Below are positions 42,842 through 52,500 of a stretch of DNA of 64,000 nt, piece after piece. Source of the DNA: Halostella salina (lineage in GTDB: Archaea; Halobacteriota; Halobacteria; Halobacteriales; Natronoarchaeaceae); contig NZ_RCIH01000002.1 of assembly GCF_003675855.1 (NCBI RefSeq), forward strand, positions 257,654 to 321,653, in the 5' to 3' direction. Under the pieces are notes generated by a model. The model saw only the letters and a list, made by a program, of their open reading frames with translations, did no database searches and had not been told where the DNA came from. The first letter of the stretch is position 1. Each line of letters opens with the position of its first letter. The position numbers were made by a program, and so were the translations under genes.

Positions 42842-44602
42842 TCAGGCCCGGTATCGGAGTCTGCCGGCTGCCGAAACGTCACCGTCGTCCGCCAGGTCCC
42901 GGAGCAGCGTCAGTTCTCGCTCCAGGTCGTCGTCGCCGATGGCGGTCAGTTCGCGCTCGAAGTGGTCGGCGAACGCGTCGAACCGCCGCCGGTACGGCTC
43001 CGACACGGTCAGCGGGTCGGACCGGCGCTCCCAGCGGCCGAGTTCGTCGTCTGGGACCGGTTCGATCCCGTCGTCGCCGTCCTCGCCGGTGCGCTCGTCG
43101 ACCATCCACGACCGCATGAGGTCGGCGTACCGCGCGAGCAGGACCGCCTTCCGGATCCCCGTGTTGTCGAACGTCTCGGGACCGCGGTCGGGGAACCGGA
43201 CGGTCCGGGTCCGCTCGCGGCGCTGCCCGGTTCTGGTCTCGTACGACGCCGAGAGCGACAGTTCCGGGTCGCTCCCGGTTCGTCGAACCTTCACGAGGAT
43301 GACGCCGCCGCGGGTCCGGCCGCCGTCGGTGGGTGACGGGAACAGCGTGTTCGCCCTGACGAGCGACTCGCTGGCGTCCTCGGCGGCCGAGGAGCCGTAC
43401 ACCGCCTCGACCGCGTAGCCGTCCGCGTCGAGTTCAAGCGAGAGGTCGAACACGAGCGGCGTCACCATGTACTCGAACTCCTCGTCGAGCCGTTCCTCGA
43501 ACTGGTCCGCCGAGCGCACCGAGTAGTAGTTCGCACCGCTGACCGCCGTGAGCGCGTCGACGAGTTCGGTGTTGAAGTCGACGCCCATTCCGACGAACGT
43601 CGTGTACACGTTCCGTGTGGCGTTTTCCGCGGCGACGTCGACGAGACCGTCCTCCGCGGTCGTCCCGCGGTTCGGCATCGCGTCGGTGAGATACACCATC
43701 CGCGTCTCGTACTCGGTCTGGTCGGCGTCGGCGTACTCCGCGAGCAGGTCGGTGCCGGCGTCGGCCCCCGCCGAGAGGTTCGTCCCGCCGCCAGCCTTGA
43801 GTTCCCGGATGTGGTCGCGGATCGCGTCCATGTCCGTCCGGCGGACCTCCCGTACCGGCTTGGCGACGTGGGAGTCGCCGTTGAACAGCACCATTCCGAA
43901 GCGGTCCTCGCCGCCGAGGTGGTCCGTCATCGACGCGATCACGTCGGTCGCAACGTCCATCTTCGGGCGCTCGGTGTACTCCTCGACCTCGTGGCGGTTG
44001 CCGAAGCGGTCGTAGTAGTACCGGTCGAACGGGCTGCTCATCGACCCCGAGATGTCGAGGACGACGACGAGGTTCAGCGTCTTGCGCTCGAAGTCCTCGA
44101 TCCCGGAGTTCAGCCCGACGGTGAGGTATCGCTCTGGCTCGCCCGACAGCGGGTCGGCCGAGACGGCGGTACTGTAGGAGGGACAGAACAGCGAGCTACA
44201 GCGTCCGTCGCTCCCGGTGTCGAAGTAGTACCGGTTGAACAGCCCCTCGTGGGACAGGTCGGCGGGGACCGGCAGGTACCCCTCCTCGACGTTGGCCCGG
44301 AAGTTGTTCGCGTCCATCGCACCGCCGGTCGTGAGCCCGACGCTCTCCGCGGAGTCGACCGACGCCGTCAACTGGACGCTGTTCGTCGCGTTCACGCTCC
44401 CCGAAACCGGGGTGGCGGTCACCTCGTCCGGGTCGTACTGCCAGTCGTCGACCTTCTCGAACGACGGCGGCGTGGTGGTCGTCTCGTCCGGCGCGGACGG
44501 TCCCGACTGTCCGGGTGCGCGCTGTGAGCACCCCGCGAGACCGAGCGCCCCGGCCGCGGCGGCCAGCCGGAGGAACCGTCTGCGCGAACTGGGTCGTGAC
44601 AT
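42842..44602 (-). CDS. Tat-exported lipoprotein with von Willebrand factor A domain
   Basis: The 586-residue protein begins with a Tat motif (SSRRRFLRLAAAAGALGLAGC) and lipobox Cys near residue 24. The vWA domain (about residues 175-370) shows the metal-ion-dependent adhesion site: VVLDISGSMSSPF (DxSxS), a Thr in the TNLSAGADAGTDLLA loop, and YLTDAMPN. It should sit on the cell surface and bind a partner. A long acidic C-terminus of low complexity follows. No gene cluster explains the partner. Start at the ATG at 44602; a longer frame is antisense-like. Confidence 0.82.
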   Translation of the reverse strand: MSRPSSRRRFLRLAAAAGALGLAGCSQRAPGQSGPSAPDETTTTPPSFEKVDDWQYDPDEVTATPVSGSVNATNSVQLTASVDSAESVGLTTGGAMDANNFRANVEEGYLPVPADLSHEGLFNRYYFDTGSDGRCSSLFCPSYSTAVSADPLSGEPERYLTVGLNSGIEDFERKTLNLVVVLDISGSMSSPFDRYYYDRFGNRHEVEEYTERPKMDVATDVIASMTDHLGGEDRFGMVLFNGDSHVAKPVREVRRTDMDAIRDHIRELKAGGGTNLSAGADAGTDLLAEYADADQTEYETRMVYLTDAMPNRGTTAEDGLVDVAAENATRNVYTTFVGMGVDFNTELVDALTAVSGANYYSVRSADQFEERLDEEFEYMVTPLVFDLSLELDADGYAVEAVYGSSAAEDASESLVRANTLFPSPTDGGRTRGGVILVKVRRTGSDPELSLSASYETRTGQRRERTRTVRFPDRGPETFDNTGIRKAVLLARYADLMRSWMVDERTGEDGDDGIEPVPDDELGRWERRSDPLTVSEPYRRRFDAFADHFERELTAIGDDDLERELTLLRDLADDGDVSAAGRLRYRA

Positions 44603-44714
44603 GGGCCAACCGACGCGTAGCAGGGCTATCAGGCTACGGAAAGCTAAAATCGCCGTTTGAGCTTCGGCGGCGGCGATCGCCCGACTTTTGCCCGCGTGCC
44701 GCCTTCGGCAGCGT

Positions 44715-45035
44715 ATGGCCGAGTTCGACCCCGAGAAGTTCGAGGACAAGTACGCGAACTACTTCACCGAACTCCAGCGGGCGTACAAGAACGCGTTCGA
44801 GCGGATGAACGAGCGGTACGACTCGGAGCTGATCCACGCCATCGACCAGCAGGTGCTGAACGAGAGCGAGCCGTTCTACGAGGGGGACGGCGAGTTCCGG
44901 ATTGACCTGCCCGAGAACCCCGGCGACCGGGTCACCGGGATCATCGTCGACGACGAGAAGCTTGACGAGACACTCGACATCTACGTCGACGAACTGGAGG
45001 CGGAACTGCGGTCCGTGTTCGGCTTCGAGGAGTAG
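44715..45035 (+). CDS. DUF5783 haloarchaeal protein
   Basis: The 106-residue product is acidic and helical (FDPEKFEDKYANYFTELQRAYKNAFERMNERYDSELIHAIDQQVLNESEPFYEGDGEFRIDLPENPGDRVTGIIVDDEKL...), matching the haloarchaeal family DUF5783 as I recall it. Function is not known. The ATG at 44715 follows GCCTTCGGCAGCGT. It precedes the Nfu gene by 88 bp and may be expressed with it. Confidence 0.75.
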   Translation: MAEFDPEKFEDKYANYFTELQRAYKNAFERMNERYDSELIHAIDQQVLNESEPFYEGDGEFRIDLPENPGDRVTGIIVDDEKLDETLDIYVDELEAELRSVFGFEE

Positions 45036-45123
45036 CGCGGTGCCGAACTCCGGCCAGTCGCCCTCGACCCGGGCGAACACGAGGCACAAAAGGTTCAAGG
45101 GTGCTGGCCGCCAATCGGTGTTT

Positions 45124-45483
45124 ATGAGCACTGACGCCCAGAACGACGGCGACGACCTGGAAGAGCGGGTGTCGAACTTCCTGCGACGGAACTTCCCGCA
45201 GATCCAGATGCACGGCGGCAGCGCCGCCATCCAGAACATCGACCGCGAGACCGGCGAGGTGTCGATCCAGCTCGGCGGCGCGTGTTCGGGCTGTGGCATC
45301 TCCCCGATGACCATTCAGGCGATCAAGAGCCGCATGGTCAAGGAGATCCCCGAGATCGAGAAAGTCCACGCCGACACCGGCATGGGCGGCGGCGGCGGTG
45401 GCGGCATGGAGCCGTCGTTCCCCGGCGAGACCACCGACGACGGCGACGACGGCGCGGACGAGGGGCCCCAGGCCCCCTTCTGA
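45124..45483 (+). CDS. NifU C-terminal-domain (Nfu) iron-sulfur protein
   Basis: The 119-residue product carries the Nfu domain: IQMHGGSAAIQNIDRETGEVSIQLGGACSGCGISPMTIQAIKSRMVKEIPEIEKVHAD. The CSGC cysteine pair assembles or carries an Fe-S cluster. The rest of NifU (IscU-like and ferredoxin domains) is absent, the usual state in archaea. The Gly-rich and acidic tail is disordered. It probably delivers clusters to apo-proteins. Start at ATG 45124. Confidence 0.92.
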   Translation: MSTDAQNDGDDLEERVSNFLRRNFPQIQMHGGSAAIQNIDRETGEVSIQLGGACSGCGISPMTIQAIKSRMVKEIPEIEKVHADTGMGGGGGGGMEPSFPGETTDDGDDGADEGPQAPF

Positions 45484-45538
45484 CGCCGCCCGGCGCGGAT
45501 AAGCAGTCTTTTTAACGCTCCGGCGACCCCCCGTAGGT

Positions 45539-47041
45539 ATGACTACCGCGGACGCGTCCGGTCGGGACGTCCTCTTCGTCGTGATGGACACGGTGCGGAA
45601 GGACCACCTGTCCGTCTACGGCTACGACCGCCCGACGACGCCCGGACTCGAGGCGTTCGCCGAGGAGGCGGCGGTGTACGAACAGGCAGTCGCGCCGGCA
45701 CCGTGGACCCTCCCCGTCCACGCCTCGATGTTCACGGGCCGGTACCCCAGCGACCACGGGGCGAATCAGGAGAACCCGTACCTCGAAGGGTCGGCGACGC
45801 TCGCCGAGTCGCTGTCGGCCACGCACGAGAGCGCCTGTTACTCCTCGAACGCCTGGATCACGCCGTACACCCACCTCACCGACGGGTTCGACGACCAGGA
45901 CAACTTCTTCCAGGTGATGCCCGGCGAGTTCCTGAGCGGCCCGCTGGCGAAGGCCTGGAAGACGATGAACGACAACGAGCGCCTCCGGAAGGCCGCCGAC
46001 TGGCTCGTCAGCCTCGGCAACAAGGCCCACGAACACTTCGCCAGCGGCGGCGGCTCGGACTCCAAGACGCCGCAGGTGATCGACCGCACGCAGGAGTTCG
46101 TCGACGGCGTCGACGAGGACGAGAACTTCTTCGCGTTCGTCAACCTGATGGACGCCCACCTCCCGTACCACCCGCCCGAGGAGTACCAGGCGGAGTTCGC
46201 GCCGGGCGTCGACTCGACGGACGTGTGCCAGAACTCCAAGGAGTACAACTGCGGCGCGCGCGACATCGACGACGACGAGTGGGGGGACATCCGCGGGCTG
46301 TACGACGCCGAGATCCGACACGTCGACGCCGAACTCCGCCGACTGTTCGACTGGCTCCAGGCCGAGGGTCGCTGGGAGGACACGATGGTCGTCGTCTGTG
46401 CCGACCACGGCGAACTCCACGGCGAACACGACCTGTACGGCCACGAGTTCTGTATCTACGATCCCCTGGTCAACGTGCCGCTCATGCTGAAACACCCGGA
46501 CGTCGACCCCGGCCGGTACGAGAAGCAGGTCGAACTGATCGACCTGTACCACACCGTGCTCGACCACGCCGGCGTCGACCCGAACGCCCCGGACGCCGTC
46601 TCGCTCGACGACCAGCGGTCCCTGCTCTCCGACGACTACCGCGGGTTCGACGACGGCGAGTTCGCGTTCGTCGAGTACTCCCGCCCGGTCGTCGAGCTGA
46701 AACAGCTCGAAGAGAAGGCAAGCGCCGCGGGGATCACGCTCGACGAGGACTCCCGGTTCTACTCGCGGATGCGTGCGGGACGGCGACCCGACGCCAAGTA
46801 CATCCGAAACGAGCGGATCGACGACGAGGCCTACCGGATCGACGAGGACCCCGGCGAAACGGAGAACGTTCTCGGTGCCGACGACGAGGCCGTCGCCGAG
46901 GTCAAGGCGGCGCTGGGGCGGTTCGAGGACGACGGCAGCGGTCCCTGGGAGGGCGACGCCGCCGGCACCGACGAAGCCGTCCTCGACGACATGGACGAGG
47001 ACGCGAAGGAACGCCTGCAGGACCTCGGCTACATCGACTGA
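45539..47041 (+). CDS. Alkaline phosphatase/sulfatase-fold enzyme with Thr nucleophile
   Basis: The 500-residue cytoplasmic-type protein has the sulfatase fold: metal ligands near the start (VLFVVMDTVR, Asp17) and the ADHGELHGEHD motif (Asp289-His290) later. In the active-site segment APWTLPVHASMFTGRYPSDHG, sulfatases have Cys or Ser (which becomes formylglycine); this protein has Thr57. That matches the phosphotransferase/phosphodiesterase branch (as in LtaS or EptA-type enzymes) more than true sulfatases. I therefore do not call it a sulfatase. No signal peptide is seen. The next gene, a flippase-like membrane protein, follows after 1 nt, so the two are probably coupled. Confidence 0.8.
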   Translation: MTTADASGRDVLFVVMDTVRKDHLSVYGYDRPTTPGLEAFAEEAAVYEQAVAPAPWTLPVHASMFTGRYPSDHGANQENPYLEGSATLAESLSATHESACYSSNAWITPYTHLTDGFDDQDNFFQVMPGEFLSGPLAKAWKTMNDNERLRKAADWLVSLGNKAHEHFASGGGSDSKTPQVIDRTQEFVDGVDEDENFFAFVNLMDAHLPYHPPEEYQAEFAPGVDSTDVCQNSKEYNCGARDIDDDEWGDIRGLYDAEIRHVDAELRRLFDWLQAEGRWEDTMVVVCADHGELHGEHDLYGHEFCIYDPLVNVPLMLKHPDVDPGRYEKQVELIDLYHTVLDHAGVDPNAPDAVSLDDQRSLLSDDYRGFDDGEFAFVEYSRPVVELKQLEEKASAAGITLDEDSRFYSRMRAGRRPDAKYIRNERIDDEAYRIDEDPGETENVLGADDEAVAEVKAALGRFEDDGSGPWEGDAAGTDEAVLDDMDEDAKERLQDLGYID

Positions 47042-47042
47042 C

Positions 47043-48077
47043 GTGACTGACGCTACCGGCTCAGTCGACCTGTCGGACGCGTTCGACCGGCGGACGGTGG
47101 TGAAGATAGCCGTCGGGTTCGCCGTGGCCGTCGTGCTCGTCTACCTCCTTGCGGTCGCCGTCGGCTGGGAGCGGACTCTGGCGCAGCTTCGCGGGGCGGA
47201 GCTTCGATGGATCGCCGCCGGCTGTCTCTCGACGCTGTTCTGTCTCGCCGCCTGGGGGAAGGCGTGGCAGATCGTGCTCCGCGAAGGCGGCATCGACGTG
47301 CCGTACCGGAAGCTCGTGGTGACGTACTTCGCCGCGACGTTCGCCAACTACGTGACGCCGCTCGGACAGGCCGGCGGCGAGCCGTTCATCGCCTACGTCC
47401 TCTCGAAGGACACCGACGCCAACTACGAGCAGAGCCTCGCCAGCGTCGTCACCGCCGACCTGCTGAACCTGCTCCCCTTCTTCAACTTCGCCGCGGTCGG
47501 TCTCGGCTACCTGCTCCTCGGATCACAACTCACGGCGACCGCCGCCGACCTGGCGGTGGGGCTCGCCGCGCTGGCGGTCGGCATCCCGGCGCTCGTCGTC
47601 ACGGGGTGGCAGTACCGGCAGCGAGTGGAGGCGCTCGTCCTGCGACTCGTCGACCCGCTTTCCCGGCTGACCGACCGGATCTCCGTCGAGGGCGTTCGCG
47701 CGCGGATCGACCGCTTCTACGAGTCGGTCGGCCGGATCACGTCGTCACCGCGGGCGCTCCTGACCGCGACGGGCTTTGCGTACGTCGGCTGGGTGTTCTT
47801 CGCGCTCCCGCTGTACTTCTCCGGGCTGGCGCTCGACCTGCCGGTGCCGCTGTTGCTCGTCTTCTTCGTCGTTCCGGCGAGCACGCTCGCCGGGATGGTG
47901 CCGACGCCGGGCGGGCTCGCCGCCGTCGAGGGGGCGCTCGTCGGCCTCGTCGTCGCGCTGACGGCGCTTTCGGCCGCCGACGGGCTGGCCATCGCGACGG
48001 TGTACCGGATCGCGAGCTACTGGTTCGCGCTCGCGGTCGGCGGGGTCGCCGCGCTCTGGGTGCTCGCCCGCGTTTAA
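47043..48077 (+). CDS. Flippase-like (AglD/LPG-synthase TM domain) membrane protein
   Basis: The 344-residue protein has eight or nine hydrophobic segments of the UPF0104 / lysylphosphatidylglycerol-synthase transmembrane family, including GKAWQIVLREGG, TYFAATFANYVTPLGQAGGEPF, and PTPGGLAAVEGALVGLVVAL with its Pro-Gly pair. AglD-type relatives act in protein glycosylation or lipid flipping. The GTG start at 47043 comes 1 nt after the stop of the sulfatase-fold gene, so the two are translated together. That suggests a shared lipid- or glycan-linked phosphate substrate; this is inference. Confidence 0.8.
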   Translation: MTDATGSVDLSDAFDRRTVVKIAVGFAVAVVLVYLLAVAVGWERTLAQLRGAELRWIAAGCLSTLFCLAAWGKAWQIVLREGGIDVPYRKLVVTYFAATFANYVTPLGQAGGEPFIAYVLSKDTDANYEQSLASVVTADLLNLLPFFNFAAVGLGYLLLGSQLTATAADLAVGLAALAVGIPALVVTGWQYRQRVEALVLRLVDPLSRLTDRISVEGVRARIDRFYESVGRITSSPRALLTATGFAYVGWVFFALPLYFSGLALDLPVPLLLVFFVVPASTLAGMVPTPGGLAAVEGALVGLVVALTALSAADGLAIATVYRIASYWFALAVGGVAALWVLARV

Positions 48078-48973
48078 CGCAGGTCGCGGCTCCGTTCCCA
48101 CGCGCGTAGCAACCCAGTCAGCGTCCGCGTTACCGGGACGTCGATCCCGTGCTCGGCCGCCCGGTCGACGACGTGGCCGAGTATCGCGTCGACCTCCGTC
48201 CGCCGTCCCTCGCGGACGTCCTGGTACATCGAGGACTCGTTGTCGGCCGTCGCCGTCGCCACGTCCTCGACAGCAGCCAGTGCGACTCGGTTCGGGAGTC
48301 CGATATCTTCGGCGCGGGCGACTCGGGCGGTTTCGCGGGCCGCCGCCCTTGCGAGGTCGTTCGCCGGGCCGTCGAGCAGCTCCCCGTTCTCGACGCGGGC
48401 GAGCGCCGTGACCGCGTTGATACCGGCGTTGACCGCGAGCTTCTCCCAGAGCCGACGCGGCATGTCGTCAGCAACGGTGACGTCGAGGTCCGCCCGGCGG
48501 AACGTACGGGCGACCCGTGCCGCGGCCGCGGAGTCGCCGCCCTCGTGCGGCCCGACGGCCAGCTCGCCGACGCCGGTACACTCGACGCGGCCAGGCTCCC
48601 GGAGCACCGCGCCGTACGTCGCAGTGCCGGCGAGGACGGGACAGTCCAGCCGCTCGGCGAGCGTCGCCTCGTTGCCGACCCCGTTCTGGAGCGAAAGCGC
48701 GGCGTCATACTCGCCGGTCGCCAGGTCGCGGGCGGCGGTGGGCGTGTCGAACGCTTTCACCGTCACGACGGCGAGGTCTGCCGTCAGTCCAGTCCCGTCG
48801 GTTGTCGCGGCCGGTCGAACGTCGAGCGACACCGTGCCGTCGACCGAGAGCCCCGACTCGCGGACCGCACGGACGTGTGGGTCGCGCCCGACCAACGTCA
48901 CCTCGTGCTCCTGCGCTAGGAGGCCGCCGACGAGGCTGCCGAGGCTCCCCGCGCCGTAGACGACGATATCCAT
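48074..48973 (-). CDS. panE: Ketopantoate reductase (PanE/ApbA)
   Basis: The 299-residue enzyme reduces ketopantoate to pantoate with NAD(P)H in coenzyme A synthesis. The N-terminal Rossmann motif is MDIVVYGAGSLGSLVGGLLA, followed by LVGRDPHV. The family markers LSLQNGVGNEATLAERL (residue ~100) and NDMPRRLWEKLAVNAGINAVTAL-like text (here DDMPRRLWEKLAVNAGINAVTALARVENGEL) contain the catalytic Lys and Asn. SSMYQDVREGRRTEVDAILG near the end holds the catalytic Glu. It converges with the flippase-like gene (4-nt overlap). Confidence 0.92.
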   Translation of the reverse strand: MDIVVYGAGSLGSLVGGLLAQEHEVTLVGRDPHVRAVRESGLSVDGTVSLDVRPAATTDGTGLTADLAVVTVKAFDTPTAARDLATGEYDAALSLQNGVGNEATLAERLDCPVLAGTATYGAVLREPGRVECTGVGELAVGPHEGGDSAAAARVARTFRRADLDVTVADDMPRRLWEKLAVNAGINAVTALARVENGELLDGPANDLARAAARETARVARAEDIGLPNRVALAAVEDVATATADNESSMYQDVREGRRTEVDAILGHVVDRAAEHGIDVPVTRTLTGLLRAWERSRDLR

Positions 48974-49016
48974 ACCGCCCCCGACGCGTCCGGCGGTAAT
49001 CAGACTGCCGACGTAG

Positions 49017-49355
49017 TCAGTCCTCCGTCCAGTACATCAGCGCCTCCCTCTCGGAGCCACAGCCGGGACAGCGGTCCGGGAGGCCGCCGCTGATCTCCCC
49101 CATCTCGCCGCACTCAGTACAGCGCCACATCAGCTCGGCTTCGCCGAAGTCGTGGCCGGAGCGCGCGTGCTCGACGCTCAGCCCCTCGACGCCGTCCCGG
49201 GTCGTCACGAAGAAGCCGCCGCGCTCGAACCCGCGGATGTTGCCGAGCTTTTCGCCCTCGTCATCGTAGACGGTCTGACCGATGTCGAGGCGGTTAACCT
49301 CCTCTTCGGCCTCTGCGTCCCCTTCCGCTGCCGGTGTCTCCCCCTCTCCAGACAT
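49017..49355 (-). CDS. Haloarchaeal protein with C-terminal rubredoxin-like zinc ribbon
   Basis: The 112-residue product has an acidic start, a PRC-barrel-like beta-rich middle (DIGQTVYDDEGEKLGNIRGFERGGFFVTTRDG) and a C-terminal knuckle pair CTECGEMGEISGGLPDRCPGCG, like the rubredoxin-type ends of rubrerythrins. Haloarchaeal relatives are annotated as DUF7130. The zinc knuckle may bind zinc or iron. Start at ATG 49355. Function unknown. Confidence 0.72.
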   Translation of the reverse strand: MSGEGETPAAEGDAEAEEEVNRLDIGQTVYDDEGEKLGNIRGFERGGFFVTTRDGVEGLSVEHARSGHDFGEAELMWRCTECGEMGEISGGLPDRCPGCGSEREALMYWTED

Positions 49356-49535
49356 ACCCGATCCTACCGCGGCGATTCGCATAAACGTGGGGCGAACTGC
49401 CGTAACAGAGCGAACAGGCGACGTGTCCGTTCGCGGGGCGGGTCGTCGCACATCCGCCTCGGCCGCCCCGCGGCGATGGGTCAGGTCACGGCGGCGCTGG
49501 CCGCGGCTTCGAATAAAAGGGTTCGCTCGCGGGAC

Positions 49536-52500
49536 TCACATGAAGTCCGCGATGCCAGTCTGCTTGTTTTTGTCGTTCTCGAAGATGCTCTCAAGTGATT
49601 TTTCGAGCACCTCCAGCCGCTGTTTCGTGTAGTCGCGGGTGCCGTACTCCTCGGCGACCTGGATCGCGGTGTCCATGTACTTGTTCACCGACCCCTGGTG
49701 GACGGTGAGGTTCACGTCGCCGCCACACTCCCGGCAGTCGCCCGACAGCGGCATCCGGCGGTACTTCTCGCCGCAGTCGAGACAGCGCGTCTCCTGCCGG
49801 GAGAACGCCCGGAGGTTCCCGATGAGGTCCGGCAGGAAGTGGAACTCGATGACGCGCTCGGCCACGTCCGTCTCGTCGACGGCCCGGAGCTTCCGGGACA
49901 GCTCCAGCTGGGCGTCCATCTTGTCCATCATCGAGCCGAGCGTCTTGTACGCCGACAGGTCCGGCCCCATCGCCAGGTCGGTCGTGTCGTGGGTGTGGTC
50001 GAACCCGGCGTACTCCCGGTCGGTGCCGAGGGTGTCCTCGGCTATCTCCACGTCGACCTCGCCGGGGTCGGCCATCTCGCGGGTCGCCTCGTAGAACTCC
50101 CTGGAGTACTGCGAGACCACGTCCATGTTGTGGGCCTCGTCGTCGATCTCCGAAGGGTCGATGCGTGAGGACATGACCAGCGGCGCGTCCATCTGCCCGC
50201 CGCGCTGGTCGGGCAGGTACGACTTGCTGAAGTTGAGCAGGCCGTCGAGCAACAGCATCACGCAGTCTTCGTCGCCGTCGCACTGCTTCTGCGAGGTGTC
50301 GTTCGCTATCAACGAGTGTGTCCCTTCGACGGTGAGACAGTACGTGTGGTCGGTGTCGGCCTCGACGTACTCGACGTCGGTGACTTCGTCGACCAGATAC
50401 TCTCCACTCCCCCCGTCGAAGACGCGCCGTCCCAGGGGTTTGATCGCTTCGACCTGTGTGGTCAGTCGGTTCTGCTTTCGCGACAGGTGGAAGCCTACCT
50501 TTTCGGCGAACCGGACGGCGTCCGACGAGGAGACGTGAAGCACGTACGACTTCGCCGACATCGGAACGTCGCTCTCGTAGAACTCGGGGAAGTTCCCGCT
50601 GAGTGGAACCGGATCCGAGGTTCTGACGCGCGCCGAGATCCCCAGCCGGGTGAGTAGCGCGAGCATGTCTTCCTTCAGCGTCCGACTTATTGTCGTTGCC
50701 GAAACCTTCAGCGAGTCTTTTTCCACGGTGCCATCGCCGCTGAAGTATCCGCTGAGGTACGCGGCGACGATATTGTCGGGGGCATCGAAGATACATTCTG
50801 GAACGCGTTTATTCGCAGCGCCCGTTCCACAGTCGAGCACCGTCTCGAAGAACAGTCGCGGTAACCGTCCCGAGACGGTGACTTTGTACTCGTTTTCGCG
50901 GTACGGTTCGACCCCGAGTCTGGCCCGAAACGTGTCGACGAAGAATTCCCGTGCTTCCGTTTCGACCCCGGAGACGGTCGTCTGATGGATCGTGCCTTTG
51001 GGTGTTGCCTGCTCACGAGTGAACCCCTCCGCGGCGAAGTATCCTAAGAGCGTGGCGAGGTCCGCATCGAGATCGACGATCCTGTCGATTTCGGCGGTGT
51101 CCCGCTTCATCCCAAGGGTGACATCGTCCGGGACACACTCGGAGACAGCGGCCGGTGACCCGAGCAGGTCGATAAGTAGCGACGCCGGGAAACTTCCTCG
51201 ATAGACGTAATTACTCAACGCCTTCTTCGTGAGACCGAGGAATTCGGCAGTGCTCTTCAGCGGATAGAACTCCCCGTCCCAGTGGTCCGCGAGTTCTTCT
51301 GTGAAAAGGTCGTAGAGTTCCTCTTTGTCCAACCCCTTCACCATGAGTGACTCGTGGGGAACCTCGTCGCTGGTGAGGAACTCTTCGAGCAGGTCGAATC
51401 GAACATCCGAACCGGGCACGTCTACCTCCGCCGGAGTCACCAGCGAATCGGACGACGTAATCTCGCTTGCTCGCTTTGCCGCGAGTCCGTCCTCATCGAA
51501 GACATGCACATCGTGGTCCGGCGTGACAGTGATCTCCCGACCGCTGCGAGTTTCGATCTCGACGAGGTGGTCGGGAGAGCGGTGTTTCGACAACGCCTCG
51601 ACCGGTTTCTGCACTATCTCTCCGTCCTCGTCCAGTGACGGAACACGTACGTCGCCGTCTAACTCCTGCACGAGCGTTCCGAAGTCGTCCACATCCGGAT
51701 CGTGGAGCCGGTTCTCCACGAGTTCACGGATCGCCTCGTAGTGCCACTGTCCTGCCTCGTCCTCGTACCAGACCTTCGTTTCGGGATGGAAGCAGTTCCG
51801 CCGCTTCGAGGCGTGGAAGAACGGATGCGCGTACCCCACCGCCGCGCTGGTGAAGCCGATCACGCGGCCCACGACGGCCGCGCTCGTGTGGGGGGCCATC
51901 CCGAACACCAGTTCGCCGACGAGGTCGTCGCGCTCGTCCAGTTCGTAGTAGGGGTCGAGGTCGTAGAACTGCGCCAGGAGGTCGTCGACGAAGTCGGCGG
52001 TCTTCAGGAGGTGTTCGGCCGCACCGTCCGAGAGGACGACGTCCTGCACCTTCAGTTCGACCAGCTGGTCGTCGTGCTGGAGCGGGTCGCCGTGGATGTC
52101 CTCGTCGTAGCCCAGTTGGCGGAACTGGTCGACGGTGACGTCGAGTTCGGCGGGGCGGACCGAGGTGACCGGGAGGTCCGTCATGTCGTAGCGGACGGTG
52201 CCGTCCTTGAACGCGGAGACGCCGTGTTTCGACCGGAGGATCCCCTTGTCGACCGCTTCGGGCGTCTTGTTCGTCGAGGTGAGCCCCTTGACGCCTTTGA
52301 GGATGTCGAAGGCGTTCTCGCGCTCGCCGACGCGTTCCAGGGCCTCGCGGTACTCGGCGTGAACGTCGACGACTCGGGACTCGACGGAGGTGCCGTCGAC
52401 CTCGCAGCGCGAGCAGTGGACGCGCCCGGCCTCGTCGGGCTCCAGCTCCTGCTCACAGCTCGGACACTCGTAGTGCGGTTCGGTGTGCGCGCCGCAGTCG

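Noticed and set aside
45539-47041. Straightforward annotation as a sulfatase
   Set aside because: The Cys/Ser needed for formylglycine is replaced by Thr57, so the sulfatase name is not supported.
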